Below are positions 19,729 to 32,089 of a stretch of 64,000 nt of DNA, piece after piece; positions within the stretch are counted from its first letter, which is position 1; every line of letters starts with the position of its first letter. This DNA comes from Toxonevra muliebris (lineage: Eukaryota > Arthropoda > Insecta > Diptera > Pallopteridae). The DNA lies in assembly GCA_963691655.1 (NCBI GenBank), contig OY829327.1, positions 66,600,079 to 66,664,078 on the forward strand, in the 5' to 3' direction. The translations under genes and the position numbers were made by a program. The notes under the pieces are model-generated. The model was not told the DNA's origin. It searched no databases and was given only the letters and a program-made list of their open reading frames with translations.

Positions 19729-21666
19729 GAACAATATTATGTTAAAATTTTCCAAAAATACAAAAATCCAAAACGATTATACTAAAATCAAAAAATGCTT
19801 TTTATAATGATCTCAATAATTTTTCAATTTTCTAACTTTTAGGACATGCGTCATTTTGATTTAAAAATTTGTTTATTCATTGTAAATAAATGGGAATATT
19901 TCATTTAAATATATTTCAATTAATAATTTAAGTTTATAAATTAAGACAAAATTTAATTTAAGTATTACCTTTCACATTTCATATGTACATCACATCAATT
20001 ACATATAACACAGACTTTTGGCATAATTCCAACAATTGTCAAATGACATTTGGTTGTAGGTACCTACACTAACATACATACATATGTATATACTAGGGAT
20101 GTCAATCCCGTCGACTCTAAAACAAAGAAAAAGTTCCGGGATTTTTCAGATTGAAATTCAAATTTTTATTTTTTTTTACAGAATCTTCATTCTTGAGTCA
20201 AGGGAATATTTTGTACTCGGCATGAAATTAACTATAATTTATAAATCGTCGTTAGCCAAGCTAATATTATATTAGACTGGTTATTATTCCCCGGTTTTGT
20301 TGCTTTTCTTGTGGACGACCGAAATATCTAAGCTAAGCTGGTTTTTTTGATCTTCTTAAAATTTGAAATATCAATCCTTGTTACTTACTATGCCAAAAAA
20401 TTGGGGTATAAAAACCCTTCCCCGTGACTTGCATGGGCGTGACCCGTGTCGGACAGTGTAATTAATGTGTAATATGTAAGAAGAACGTTCTTAAAAAATG
20501 TAAAAAAGAAAGCTTTAATCTGTGGCAAAAAGCCTTATGACCGCCACAATAAGAAAATAGAACTTGCTGTTTTTAGTTTATTTTTAAATTCCTGTTCTCA
20601 TTTTTTCACTTGTGCCTTTTCTCGTACATGTTTTGTTTTTCATTTTCCATATTCAAAGAGAGTGAAAAGCGAACAGCACAGCGGAAAGGAGGACAACAGT
20701 TGGGAATTTCCTTCGCGTTTTATTCACATTCAAATTCTTTTGTGACACTTTTGGGCTCTTCTCAACTGAAGTCGACAACATACAACAACAAAATAACAAA
20801 GGAATAAATTCAAGCACAGCATACCGGAAACAGTTGCTTTGTTGTTGTTGTTATTTTTTGTTTACATTTTGAAAAAAAAAGAATTATAAATAAAAATAAT
20901 TTCTTAAAAAAAAGTATTGTTTGTTGTCGTTCTTTTGTGTGGGAAAGCTCAGAGAAAAGTAAAGTAGAGTAGGTTTACCAACTACACACAACCAATGCAA
21001 AAATGTGAGCTCTACCTTGAAAGTGATTTACGACGGAAATGGATGCTTTTAATTTGCTTTGAATCCTTGTAAAAAATTTTATTTCCTTTTCATCTTTTTT
21101 TTAATGAATCTTCGTTGTTATTTTGTAATTTGTTTAGCTGCATTGAGATGAAAATATGTAGATCCTGAACTGAAAAAGTGGCATATACTGGAAGAAGTTT
21201 GTAAAGCAGTTTGCAGCCAGATTCTCTAGCAAAGGATGTCGCTAATATTTTACGCACATCTTGCAATAAAAGCAAGTTTAATAATAATACATATGGAAAC
21301 ATAGCAATGATATTTATAGAAGGTTAACGTCTTAACAATACCTTTAAAATTATGTGTAGCAATATTGGTTAGATGTGATGGAAAGCTTAAGAGTTATGGG
21401 AGCCTAGAAAGGAAAATACTTATGCATTTTTGGAACTTAAAAAAAGTTAAAAATTAAGCTCAAAATGAAGGGTATTCTAACAAACAAAAATTGAGTACAT
21501 CTTTACAAAAAATTGTCCAACTTAAAATGAGTTACATGTTAAAAATTTTGCTAAAACATACATTATTCCTATAACAGATTCTTTATATTGGCATATTTTG
21601 AAGTTGAACATAGAAGCGTTAAAAGCTATTTATTTCTTTCAAAAGAAATAAAAATATACCTATGTA
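19729..21666. other. AT-rich stretch, no gene recognised
   Basis: The region near 20400-20480 is more GC-rich, and (GTT)n lies near 20841-20852. Around 20095-20260 there is faint similarity to 5405-5470 (aatcccg, gattgaaattcaaatt), too weak to name a family. No supported coding region. Confidence 0.4.
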
Positions 21667-21678
21667 TATACCTATTCG

Positions 21679-21777
21679 GCACACATTTGCAGCTCACCTC
21701 GGTGGCCTAGTGAATGAGTGCTAGCCTGAAGTCCCAGTTGCCTCAAGTTGTAGCCCCAGATGGGGAGTAATCTCTTC
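21679..21777 (+). mobile_element. Minimal (99-bp) tRNA-derived SINE with 12-bp TSD
   Basis: A perfect duplication, tatacctattcg, flanks the insert at 21667-21678 and 21778-21789. The insert carries a near-consensus A box (tggcctagtga) and a tRNA-like run, gagtgctagcctgaagtccc. The B-box region (caagttgtagcccc) is degenerate. There is no body or tail beyond the tRNA-like unit. It is unrelated in sequence to the SINE at 516-826 apart from its tRNA nature. Confidence 0.75.
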
Positions 21778-21789
21778 TATACCTATTCG

Positions 21790-22817
21790 AAATAAGCAAT
21801 AAAATTTTACAACCCGAATGTAACATTTGTAGGATATATACGCCTGCAAAAAAACACGTGAAAACCGCCACTGTTAATTTCATTCAAAAACATAAATAAT
21901 GCAATAATGCCCATAATCCAGTTAAAAGTGCAATTGTAATTGTAATTAATTGATTTATACGCTGTCCACATTTTTTACATCAGCGAGAATTGAATTTACT
22001 CTAAAATCCAAAAAGCTGAAGTGCAGTATATTTCCATCCAATTAAAAATGAATTAAATACATGAATTAATTAAAATAATTCATATGAATATTATAATTTA
22101 ATATATGAAATATTTATGTTAATAAAGAAAACGCTTTACGACTCTCTGCATAAATTTCCAATCAAAATCTGTTGGATAAGCAAATAATTATGCATGTGGA
22201 TAGAGAAGCACACATATAACAGAATATCCAACCCTTCTTTCTTTTTTATTTATAATAAAACAAATACATTATATGCATACATACCTTCTATTAGCTTCAA
22301 ATTTATTATTAATGAATGTATGTACTTATTTCCAACCGCATTTATCTTACAAACACAACTTGTTTGTATTGGCAGGACGATTATTATTTTATGTACTAAT
22401 AATATTTTGTAATTGCACCAAATTCAATTTTGACTTTTCAATTTCTTAAAATTTGCCCATAGAAATTGTGCATACTTGTATATAATTTATAAAGCCCCCT
22501 TTGATATTTATATAAATAACATTACGAAAGGCAATTCAATTAAAAATTTATAAAATGACATTCTTTGAATTGAATGTACTTACTTACTACAATGTAGGGT
22601 CGCTCCAAAAGTATTTTTACAGAAATTGAATTGGAAAAAGATTTACTAATTATGTGGTTTTAAACAGCGCAAAAACAAAAATGAGAAGTACAATAATTAA
22701 TATTACCGGAACTTTGCTAAGGCCAGTCCATTTAAAAATAATAAAAATAAGAAAGATCATTCACACAAAGGATCTAATCTATTATTATCTAGATCCACAT
22801 CAACTTATTTATTTTTG
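21790..22817. other. AT-rich stretch, no gene recognised
   Basis: Very low GC. Short frames only, none with a domain. Confidence 0.4.
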
Positions 22818-23175
22818 TGTTGATTGGTTGGTTGAAGTGGCTGACCTTTTTGATTTTTGGAAAGGACACACTTAGGACGAAAGGCCCAAAAGCTTTCTTA
22901 ACAAATATTTTGAGCTGTGCTCAATACGGAAGCCAGCTACAGCTTTTATGGCAAATCCGAAAGGCGATATAAAAAACCTTTTTTACAGCAATTCGTTAGC
23001 ATTTGGTGGTTTTGTCATTGCCTAGAAGTGCACTCGTGTAACTTTTTTATAATTCTCATTCACTGTCAGTAGCAAGTTAAAAAGGCTTGAGAATTAAGGA
23101 CCACCCCGAGACGGGAATCGAACCTGCTACCTCACGAGTGATAACCGAGTGCGTTACTCACTTGGCTATCAAGGT
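22818..23175 (-). mobile_element. Older diverged copy of the 516-826 SINE
   Basis: A perfect B box (plus ggaatcgaacc at 23114-23124) and a good A box (plus tcacttggcta at 23158-23168) lie at the tRNA-like head. The body shares gaagtggctg, ggacacacttagga, gcatttggtggttttg and ataattctcat with the SINE at 516-826. The tail is decayed to ggttggttg. A clean TSD is no longer visible. Confidence 0.8.
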
Positions 23176-23643
23176 CAACTGAATATTTTAGCGGAATACC
23201 TTACATTTAACCTACCAAGTACTTCCTCTTTACGTGGATGGAATATTATAAAAAATGTTCAACCAGGAAATGACACAAGTATTTATAAAATTCTTGTAGC
23301 TGAAATAAGGAAAATAAGTTCTACTGAAAGGAAATGTGTTTATACTCTACACACACTGTGTACCGGGTATATTGGTTTTGATCGAGTAACGGTTATTTGA
23401 AACGCCCATAGTTAGGCGTCGCATATATGCTTATAAACATTTCTTATAATCAGGAGAAGATTAATTTCTGAAATGGGGAAATCATTTAAGTGGAGATGGT
23501 ACCTTCCATACAAATGAAATTTTCAAAAACATATTTATTTCAAAGGAAATAACAAATGAGATTAATCGAAACTCGGTACCCACGGTTAAAATAGCTTTCA
23601 GTTGTAAAATTCACTGACCAAAAATAATTACACTACAAAACGG

Positions 23644-23880
23644 AATTTACCAAAAAAAAAGCTCAAGAGTTTTGAATCATATATAACTCGAGTATGTTGA
23701 ACATGATGGCGTTTTTAGTTTTTCTCTATAACGTCTAATTTCTTTTTTATAACGGTTTAAAAAAATCATATAAGTATAGAAACACTGCACCATAGAATTG
23801 ACCAAAAAGAAAAGCTCAAGAGTTTTGAAAGTGGATCTTATATAATTCGAGTACGCTGAACATAATGGCGTTTTCAGTTT
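23644..23880. repeat. Direct repeat of about 80 bp, two copies 150 bp apart
   Basis: Copies at 23644-23721 and 23796-23880 share gctcaagagttttgaa, a tcgagta core and atggcgtttt in order, with a small indel between. On the minus strand both fall in one open frame and repeat the peptide KLKTP(L/S)CS(A/T)YS(N/S)YI. The origin is unknown. Confidence 0.75.
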
Positions 23881-24189
23881 AATAATTGACACGCGTTCTT
23901 GTTTCCATTGGTGTTTCATTCATTTTCGTTCATAGAATCGCTGAAATATAATTTTATTGCATGCGGTCAATTACGTCGAAATAAACTTTAAGCGCGTCAT
24001 ATATTTGTAATATACGTCCAATAGCCGGCTGCAAAGTTAAAAATACACGTTATTTTCATGAGACAACATCCTTTCATATTCGATTTCAGCTTCTTCGCAA
24101 ATGATTTTCAAAGTAGTATTTCTGACAGTGTAGGTATGGAAAATTTGAAGATTTTTACGGCTATTAGCTCGACGTCTACTGGCAAACTA

Positions 24190-25421
24190 TCAGCAGCTAT
24201 TTGTACAGTATTGTGTATTACGGGTGCCGAACAGCCAACACCAACTATAGGTCGACCTAATTCCTTTTCCAACTTCCGATAGACGTTTTTTTTTTTGCCC
24301 TTTTCTGGCTACTCCACCAAAGTTAGTATTAGTATTATCAGCCGACAACGCAATAACTTTTTTGTCGAGATCATACTTCCGTAGGGCTTTCAAAACATTG
24401 TCCGTTAAAGTATCTGATGTTTCGCTTGGTATTTTGTTAAAATGAAGGAGTTTGATATTAACACCATTACTAGGGTTGAAATATTGTACGAGGATCGGCA
24501 CTTAACTTAACTTAACATCTTTTCTGTTGGAGGTGTCTATAATCAATGATATAAAATTTGTCAATTTAAGTTCAACTAGAACTTAGGAAAATATATGTGG
24601 TGCAATGACCCCAATACTAATTTAGTTTTGCCTGCATTAAACTTTCTATCGTAAAACTTTGTTATTAGTTTAGAAGTGCAATCTGATGCATTAAACTTAT
24701 GTCATGTTTTGCACAACGATATGCGAACGCCATTTCTTTAGCCATACATTGAAGGTCTTCAGATGTTGTTTCCTGGTTCTTAAAGTAGTCTACAATGGAA
24801 GCCTCCTGCATTCCTTTTTTAGCGTTCTCATGCTTATTCGATTGCAAATGCCTCTCGATGTCGGCTTTAGCTTTGAATTCGATGGAAAGACTGAAACCAC
24901 TTTATCTTTTGAATTGGTATCATTTTTTATGAAATCGTTCTCCACCTTCAGCTTCTCCGTAAATAGATGCTTTTTTTTGCCATTACTCTATTTGGGTATT
25001 AAATTAAAATGTAAAAAATTTATATAAAATATTAAATAGATGTGAGAATTTACCTATTTTTAAATAAACATAATTTATGAGAACAAAAATAAATTTCACT
25101 TAAATTGTATGCAAGTACTCCAGTCAACTGGATCAGTTGTTTATAATTAGCTGATTGCTCTAGTGATGGCACTAAATAAAACAGAGATTTTCGATAAATC
25201 ATCAAAACATCGAAACTTGGTTGCTGTATCCACTATACAAACAGCTAAATAGTCGATAAATAACAATAAAAAGTGTTGCAAACTAAAAGCAAAAAACGTC
25301 AGAGTAAATTTCATTATTAAAAATTTTTTAAATGCCTGACAAAATACGATGCCGGACAAAATTCCTGACAAGATGTCTAGTGCCTGACAATCAGGCCTAA
25401 TTCCTGACGTTTGGCAAGCCT
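24190..25421 (-). pseudogene. Decayed hAT-superfamily transposase
   Basis: The frame at 24190-24501 holds ETSDTLTDNV and ALSADNTNTNFGG, a block typical of hAT-like transposases in the catalytic-core region. Upstream on the minus strand, 24665-24847 plus a shifted frame to about 24990 gives IERHLQSNKHENAKKG, which resembles the end of a BED-type zinc finger. Frames are broken between blocks. The right end, near 25330-25421, has several cctgac motifs and finishes with gtttggcaagccta, a plausible terminal inverted repeat. The matching left end was not found, so the element is truncated or interrupted there. Confidence 0.75.
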
Positions 25422-26199
25422 AAATCTAGATCAAGCGAAAAATTGCCTACAATTTGGAAAAAAATAAAAAATTATTTAAGTTGCCAATAACTTTTATTTC
25501 ATAAGAAATATTTTTTACATCCAATTATATTATAGTTATTATGAGTGAAAAATATTTTTTACGTTGACGGTAACTTTTATTTTGCAAGAAATATTTTTTA
25601 AGTCCACCTGTAATTATTATGAGTGAAGAATTCGGTTTATATTGATTTACAATAACGCAGTCCAACAAATGAAGACTTTTTGGTTGCAACAGAATAGCCA
25701 CCCTATAATCAAGAAAGGCTAAGTAGTATAAACCCATTTAGTAATATAAACTTATAGCTCAGCACGAATCAGTTTTTTTACAGTGGGTCAAAGTTTTCAT
25801 TTTTAGGTTGAAGGCAGCTGAATACTAAGTGCAAACTGATGTCTGAGAAAAATCTTATCGGCTTATCTTATCTTTTATAGTAGAATTTTACGAGAATCAT
25901 TTATTTATTTATTTAATCCTTAAATGTCCCTTTTAAAATGGACATTTACGGATTAAAATATTTGCCAGAATATTTGACTAGGGGTCACCAAAGACAAAAA
26001 ATTTTTGGAAAAAAGTCTTTTTCGTTTATTTAAAAAAATCGACGAAAAAGTAGATTTTTCTCGACTTTTTAGTCGAAAACACTATTAGAATATAATATTT
26101 TTGTATTAATGTGTTCAGCAAAGTTATTGGTCGTAAAAAAATTAAGACTTTGCTGAAGATAGTATTATGATATACAAAACAGTTTTTGACTTATAAGAC
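25422..26199. other. AT-rich spacer with one palindrome
   Basis: An inverted repeat, taatccttaaatgtcc and ggacatttacggatta, at about 25913-25955 (one mismatch) is the only structure I notice. No coding region. Confidence 0.5.
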
Positions 26200-26207
26200 C
26201 TACGAAC

Positions 26208-26923
26208 CAGTGATAAAAAGTAGGTACGTTGTACCTTCTTCCGACTTTTTCGAACTACAAGGCACATTAGGTACAATTAGCACATGTTAGGTACAATTTG
26301 TCATTGGCCAAAACAAATTTTACACTTGATTATAACAAACAAAAAGTATTTTGTAATGATTATTTACTTAAATTTAACTTGCTTTACTGTATTGCTTAAC
26401 TTTAAAGCTCGCAGCTCTGATATTGCTGTTTATAAAAGGAAAAATATTGCAAAAACAATTTTCCAAATCGAATAAACTTTTTTAGCAAAAAAAGTCAAAG
26501 ATTTTTGAAATTTAGCAAAAATTGTATGAAATAATCCGATTTTAAAAATTATTTTTACGTAATGTATGTTTCCTTTTATAAACAATAATAACAGAGCTCT
26601 AGGCTTTGAAACAAATCTTGGCTGCAAATTTTTAAAAAATAAAAAAATTATGATCAAAATTCCGGAACTTTCACGACCAGAATCAGATCAGAATTAAAAG
26701 TTGGCTTTCTCTTGATTAGATGACTAAAAGCTTTTCTTCTCTCTTAGTTTCCGATTTGTCGTGCCCTAAAATGTTATTTTTTATGATCAATTTGTGAACT
26801 GTTAAATGAAAATTAAATTTCTTACAAAAGCGATAAACCAATATTTTAGATACATTCATGCCATTTAGGTACAACTTTTTTGGTAAATTAGGTACAATTT
26901 GAAATTTGTAAATTTCATCCCTG
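26208..26923. mobile_element. hAT MITE, copy 1, 8-bp TSD
   Basis: It begins cagtgata and ends catccctg, flanked by a perfect 8-bp duplication, ctacgaac (26200-26207 and 26924-26931). Both ends carry several taggtacaa / ttaggtaca motifs. Sequence and order match the second copy at 28680-29601 throughout. It is non-coding, so it must be mobilised by another element's transposase. Confidence 0.9.
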
Positions 26924-26931
26924 CTACGAAC

Positions 26932-27315
26932 CCAAATGAAATCAGCAAAATTCAAAGACGGATTTCTGCTAAACTAGAGCCAATCCAGCCAAAGGGTCGA
27001 TAGATCTGGACGCAGTATGCTCAGACGAAAGTCACTTTCTAGGTGCCCGTTTGACTCTCTTTTCGACTAGCACATTGTTATCAACGACCGTGTTTACTAA
27101 TCGTTTGATAATATCAGTTTTCCTGTGATCACCTTAGTGTTCTATGCTCGACGGCCAAAACTACATTTTCCTTTGTCCTTTTATATACGAACTCTGCTTG
27201 TTGATGACAATGACCGTTGCACTTGGTTCCTTCTTGCACATAGATCCCGTGGGTCTATGTGAGAATTTTTTGAGATATTGAGTTCAATTTATTGATGTAG
27301 TGCAAGCATTACGTT
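26932..27315. other. Intervening sequence, nothing recognised
   Basis: More GC-balanced than its neighbours and directly downstream of a minus-strand Tc1/mariner-type transposase tail, so it may include that element's 3' end. No terminal repeat was identified. Confidence 0.35.
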
Positions 27316-27690
27316 TTATGAATGAAATTCGATTTCGGTCATATGACCACCACGAGCCCGTTTACAGCGATCGATTCTTTGGACCCAATTTTCCACCACT
27401 CTCGCACACATTTCGACCAGAACGTTGGCAATTTCGCGTTTGATATTATCTTTGAGCTCGTCTAAAGTTGCTGGCTTGTTGGCATAGACCAGTGACTTGA
27501 TATAGCCCCATAAAAAGAAACCCAATGGCGTGAGATCGCAAGAACGAGGCGGCCATTCCACCGGACCATTTCTCACCGAATTTGCCTTTCAATAAATCGA
27601 TTGTGATGCGTGCTGTGTGGCTAGTGGCACCGTCTTGTTGAAACCACATATCGTTAATGTCAAGTTCATTAAAGTGGCGACCACCGACTC
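27316..27690 (-). pseudogene. C-terminal fragment of a Tc1/mariner-superfamily transposase
   Basis: Two overlapping frames, separated by a frameshift near 27570, together give INDMWFQQDGATSHTARI (a catalytic D within QQDGA), then NGPVEWPPRSCDLTPLGFFL (a conserved block with the last acidic residue in CDLTP) and a tail ending RGGHMTEIEF. This arrangement is common in arthropod Tc1/mariner-like transposases. The N-terminal half is missing. Confidence 0.8.
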
Positions 27691-28671
27691 AGAAATTCGG
27701 TAGTAATTTTTAATAATTTCCAAACTGTTAACTTTAACTAACCTTTTGACATTGACAGTTCATTAAAAAAGTTTAAAGGTGCGTTCATATAAAGATACGA
27801 AATTGTTATGTCCCTAATGGAAAATCCTTTATATGCGGAAGTTTTTCGTATGTTTTTGTGCTGTAAGCTACTGGGACTGCAGGCATCTATTGTATAGTTT
27901 TATCTTTAACATCAGATCAAACATAAAGGTCTAACTTTAGTATTCGTTTAGTTATTACACTTAATTCAATATTTAATATTATTGGCAGGATATAACAAAT
28001 TTCGACGATCGCACAGCCAGATCCTTCGTCTAGCTAAAATATCTTATGAGTGGAATATAGTGAGGGATCTTTTAAGATTAATTCTATGTACTTTTGAATT
28101 CAAACCGTGTTAGTCGATATTTTGAATTTTGGCCAGATAGATTTTTCATCGGCTCCATAGTACACTGCTTATTTGCCGCAAGACTGTCAAAGAAGTCAAA
28201 AAATAAATTTTTCAGGAATCCGCATTTAAAGTTTTCAGTGAACTACCACTCCGTAGAACGCAGTATACACATACTTTTCTCAGAAGGAGAGTTCTTAAAA
28301 CACTGTTATGATTCTTTTATAAAAGATCGTTGATTGGTATTTGAAAATTATATTCGTAAAACTTAAGAAACAAAATTTATAAACACTAGAAATTAATAAA
28401 AAAAAAGCCCAGTATATAAATATTTTCCTCTACAGACTGAGCCAGACAACATTACAGCAATTATTCAACAAATTTGGTATCCGGTTGCATGTTCTCCACT
28501 TCAATAATTACAGCAATTAACAATACAATAAAATGCTTACAGGGTACGGTAAATCAAAGAATAAATAATGCAAAAATTAAAGGAAACATGTTTGCAATTA
28601 TTGAAATTAATTGTTGCAATTTTGTTTTTTGTTTTTGACAACTGCCATAATCGTATTTAAAAACTTAATGT
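27691..28671. other. AT-rich stretch, no gene recognised
   Basis: A 79-codon plus frame at 28094-28333 has no domain I can name. Nothing else is structured by eye. Confidence 0.4.
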
Positions 28672-28679
28672 ATGTATGT

Positions 28680-29601
28680 CAGTGATGAAAAAGTAGGTAC
28701 AATTGTACCCTTTCCCCACTTTTCGAACTACAAAGTACATTTGGTACAATTGATATATTTTAGGTACAATTTGTCATTGGCCAAAATAAATTGAACACTT
28801 AATTACAAAAAAAAGTATTTTGTAATAGGTTCCTATTTAAATTTTACTTGCTTGTACTGTATTGCTTAACTTCAAAGCTCACCCCTCTGATATTACTATT
28901 TATGAAGGGGAAAATATTGGAAAAATAATTTTCCAAATCGAATAAAGTTTATTATTGGTGCCAAAAAAGGGTCAAAGTCATAAGAAGATTTTTTAAATTT
29001 AGTAAAAATTTATGAAATGTAAACTTATGACTTTGAACCTACTAATAGACATTATCAGATTTCAAAAACTATGTTTGCATTATATATGTTTCCTTCTATA
29101 AACAGTAATAACAGCTTTGAAACCAATCTGGACTGGAAATTTTTAAAAAATCGAAAATTGTAATCAAAATTCCGGAACTTTCATGACCAATGTTGGGCTT
29201 TTCTTCTTGTTCCTCTTGTTTTCATCTAGATGACTAAAAACTTTTCTTCTCTCTTAGTTTCCGATTTGTCGTGACTCACTATATATATGCTGCAATAATT
29301 TAACCTAATTTAACATTAGATGTGAAAATGCCAACTGCTGTAATTTCAAATCAAACATTTTTATTTATTTTATGGAATATAAATGATTTATGAATAAATC
29401 AGAATGAATTACAATAGTTATATAATGAGTATCGTTTTCATGTTTTGCTTACTTTTTTTAATTAACTTTTAAATCAAAATTAAGTTTCTTACAAAAACGA
29501 TAAGTCAGTGAAGTATACTAATTTAGGTACATTCATGCTCATTTAGGTACAACTTTTTTGATGAATTAGGTACAATTTGAAATTTGTAAATTCCATCACT
29601 G
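28680..29601. mobile_element. hAT MITE, copy 2, 8-bp TSD
   Basis: It starts cagtgatg and ends catcactg (perfect 8-bp terminal repeat), flanked by atgtatgt at 28672-28679 and 29602-29609. It matches copy 1 (26208-26923) in order. It is about 200 bp longer because of extra sequence around 29275-29460 that copy 1 lacks. Confidence 0.9.
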
Positions 29602-29609
29602 ATGTATGT

Positions 29610-32089
29610 ATACACAATACACGTAAATATGAAATAGATGTATTCTCTCGCCCATAAAGATCCATGTGATTGTCATAATGAGATTTGTGGAATGTGGGAA
29701 TTGACTTTGGTTGACCACTGTAAAAATTATTTAGTGCGAATATGTTGCAATGAATGTATTGCTTTCGTGGCGATATTAATTGCCAATTCGATAAGGGGAA
29801 CGATTGGATATAGGGAAACTCCTCCTATGGTTTTATGATTATGTTGGTGAGTTGCTTATGGTGATTAATAAGTTTATTATAAGCTTTTTGGCTTGTGTTG
29901 CAATCAACTTGTGTAATAAACATGCGTGCCATTATATATATGAGAATATGCTTGTATATTTGTATCAATTGCCTATAAAGAAAACTGTAAGCAAATATTT
30001 ATAGGTATATGTAGTACATACTTACATACATATGTGCATATAACATACTTTCAATTAATAAAGTATTACATGAATCAACAAATTTAGCAAAAAAAAAAAA
30101 TAAAAAGGTTTTGAAATTCTCACTGATTTTTATTGATTAGCAATTATATAGCGAGCTGAAACTTAACGTTGAGCTATAAATAATAAATTTCTGTGGTAAA
30201 AAGGAAAAACAGCCAAATCAACTCAAAATGGAAAATATTTATCATATCGTTACCATAGTTTCGCATTTAAAAATATTTTTTCTTAACCATTACTGTTTTT
30301 TTTATTTTCACTTGAAAAGAGTATGGCAATCAAATATTTTTAGCAAACGGAAAAAAGTCGCAGATAAAGTCGGCCAAGGGAATCTAACGGTACTATCGTT
30401 ATACATCATTTCATTAGCAAGGTGACGATATATTTTAGATTGGTATATTTAATCTGGTGCGATTTTCTAAATAATTTGGAATTATTTTATAAATTTTAAG
30501 CATGGTCTTTGGTTTGGATATAGAGACTTTGAAAACAGTGCTGTAGTTTCTACAATTTTTGTTCAATACTATCAAACTCAGCTGACAAGAAAATAAACTT
30601 AAGCATTATTCCTCACATTGGCAACCAATTTTTTTTTTAAAGGAGCACAGTTAAGCTTATGCAAAAAAAATCTTTACTCCATATGTGCATAAATAAAGAA
30701 CAAACCAGCTAATTTCCCCAAGTTCTTTTGTGTTTGGAACTAAAACCTTCTTCGAATATGTTTTCAAGTCAAACAAACAAAAGGCAAATCGATTATAATA
30801 TGCTACATATGTAGTACTTAGCAAAGGACAACCATGCATATTTTGTTATTGGCATGCGAAGTCAATTTCAATATAGTACATGCATATATATGATAGGCAT
30901 GGCCAATCTGCCACTCTACATTCAGTCTCACCACTCAGTCGCATGTCAATTTCGTCGAAAACAACAACAATTCAAATACGTTATTTTATTTTATTTTATT
31001 TATTATGCTTCAATTGTGACAGTGACGTGCATACGCATATATGTACATATTGGTTCACAATCCCATCCCATCGCACCCACTGACTTCATTACCCCTTATC
31101 TCACCCACAACCACACAACTTATGTACACTTTATTCTCTCTAACTTACCTGTAAAAGTGTGTGTGTGTGTGTGTGATTTGTGCTTGCGTGTATGCTAGCA
31201 ACTTAATGACCAACATCAACCTACCAATGTAGGGGGAAATATCATTTTGTACAGAAAAGGAAGAATGAGAAAATCAATTTCTGAAACAAAACGTAAACTA
31301 AACGAGAAATCCATACAGAAAGCAAACAAGTCAAAACAAAAACTACAAAGTTTTACGCTGCCACCCACCGACCGCACATTGACCAGGGGACGTACTCGTA
31401 TCTTCAATGTCGGAATCGTACGAATACCTTCCCGCGAATTTCGGCTGTCGCTGACTGTTGGCTACTGACTGCATCGACCACGTTCTGTGGGTTACTTGAG
31501 TCATTGTTAGTCACACATTTCGTGCTAAACTTTGTCGACTTTTTTCTCTCATAGTCAGCACAAATTGTTTGGGATTGGGAGTACAACTATGTTTGTTCAA
31601 TTTTCCAAGCGCTTTAAAAATCGTTTCGCAAATTAAATTTAATTACTTTATTTCTGTGCTTTAAACTAAAAATAATAAAAAAAAAATTTAATTAAAAATA
31701 ATAAAACTTTATGAATTCAGAATAAAAAGTTTATGTTTAAAATTTTCAAAGCACACAAAATTTTAAATCGTAACTAATTTTTTTCATTAAAACTATTTAG
31801 TAATATTTTTGGTTCACAATTCCAATTTGTGGCAATGCGAATTGCCAGTTCAAGCGGAACGCTTGGTTTTGGTCTCAGTATCGGCCATGTACGGTCAAAA
31901 ATCACACGTTCGGTCGGCCTTAAGCTTGAGGTATCAAAGTAAAAAAAACATTTTTCACACAGTTCTTCAATCAATGCACTATGATCAAAAGCCGATTTTT
32001 TTGGCTTAATGTCAAATTTTGTATGGTTTATATTTTAAAACTACATCGATTCTCTAAATCTGGATATCCAAGATAGAAAAAATATAGGG
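29610..32089. other. Apparently single-copy sequence with a GT microsatellite
   Basis: A (GT)n run lies at about 31157-31175. The stretch 31340-31560 has balanced composition and could be functional, but its frames are short and unrecognised. I see no transposon ends here. Confidence 0.4.

Noticed and set aside
20090..20290. MITE shared with 5405-5600
   Set aside because: Only short shared words (aatcccg); no common ends.
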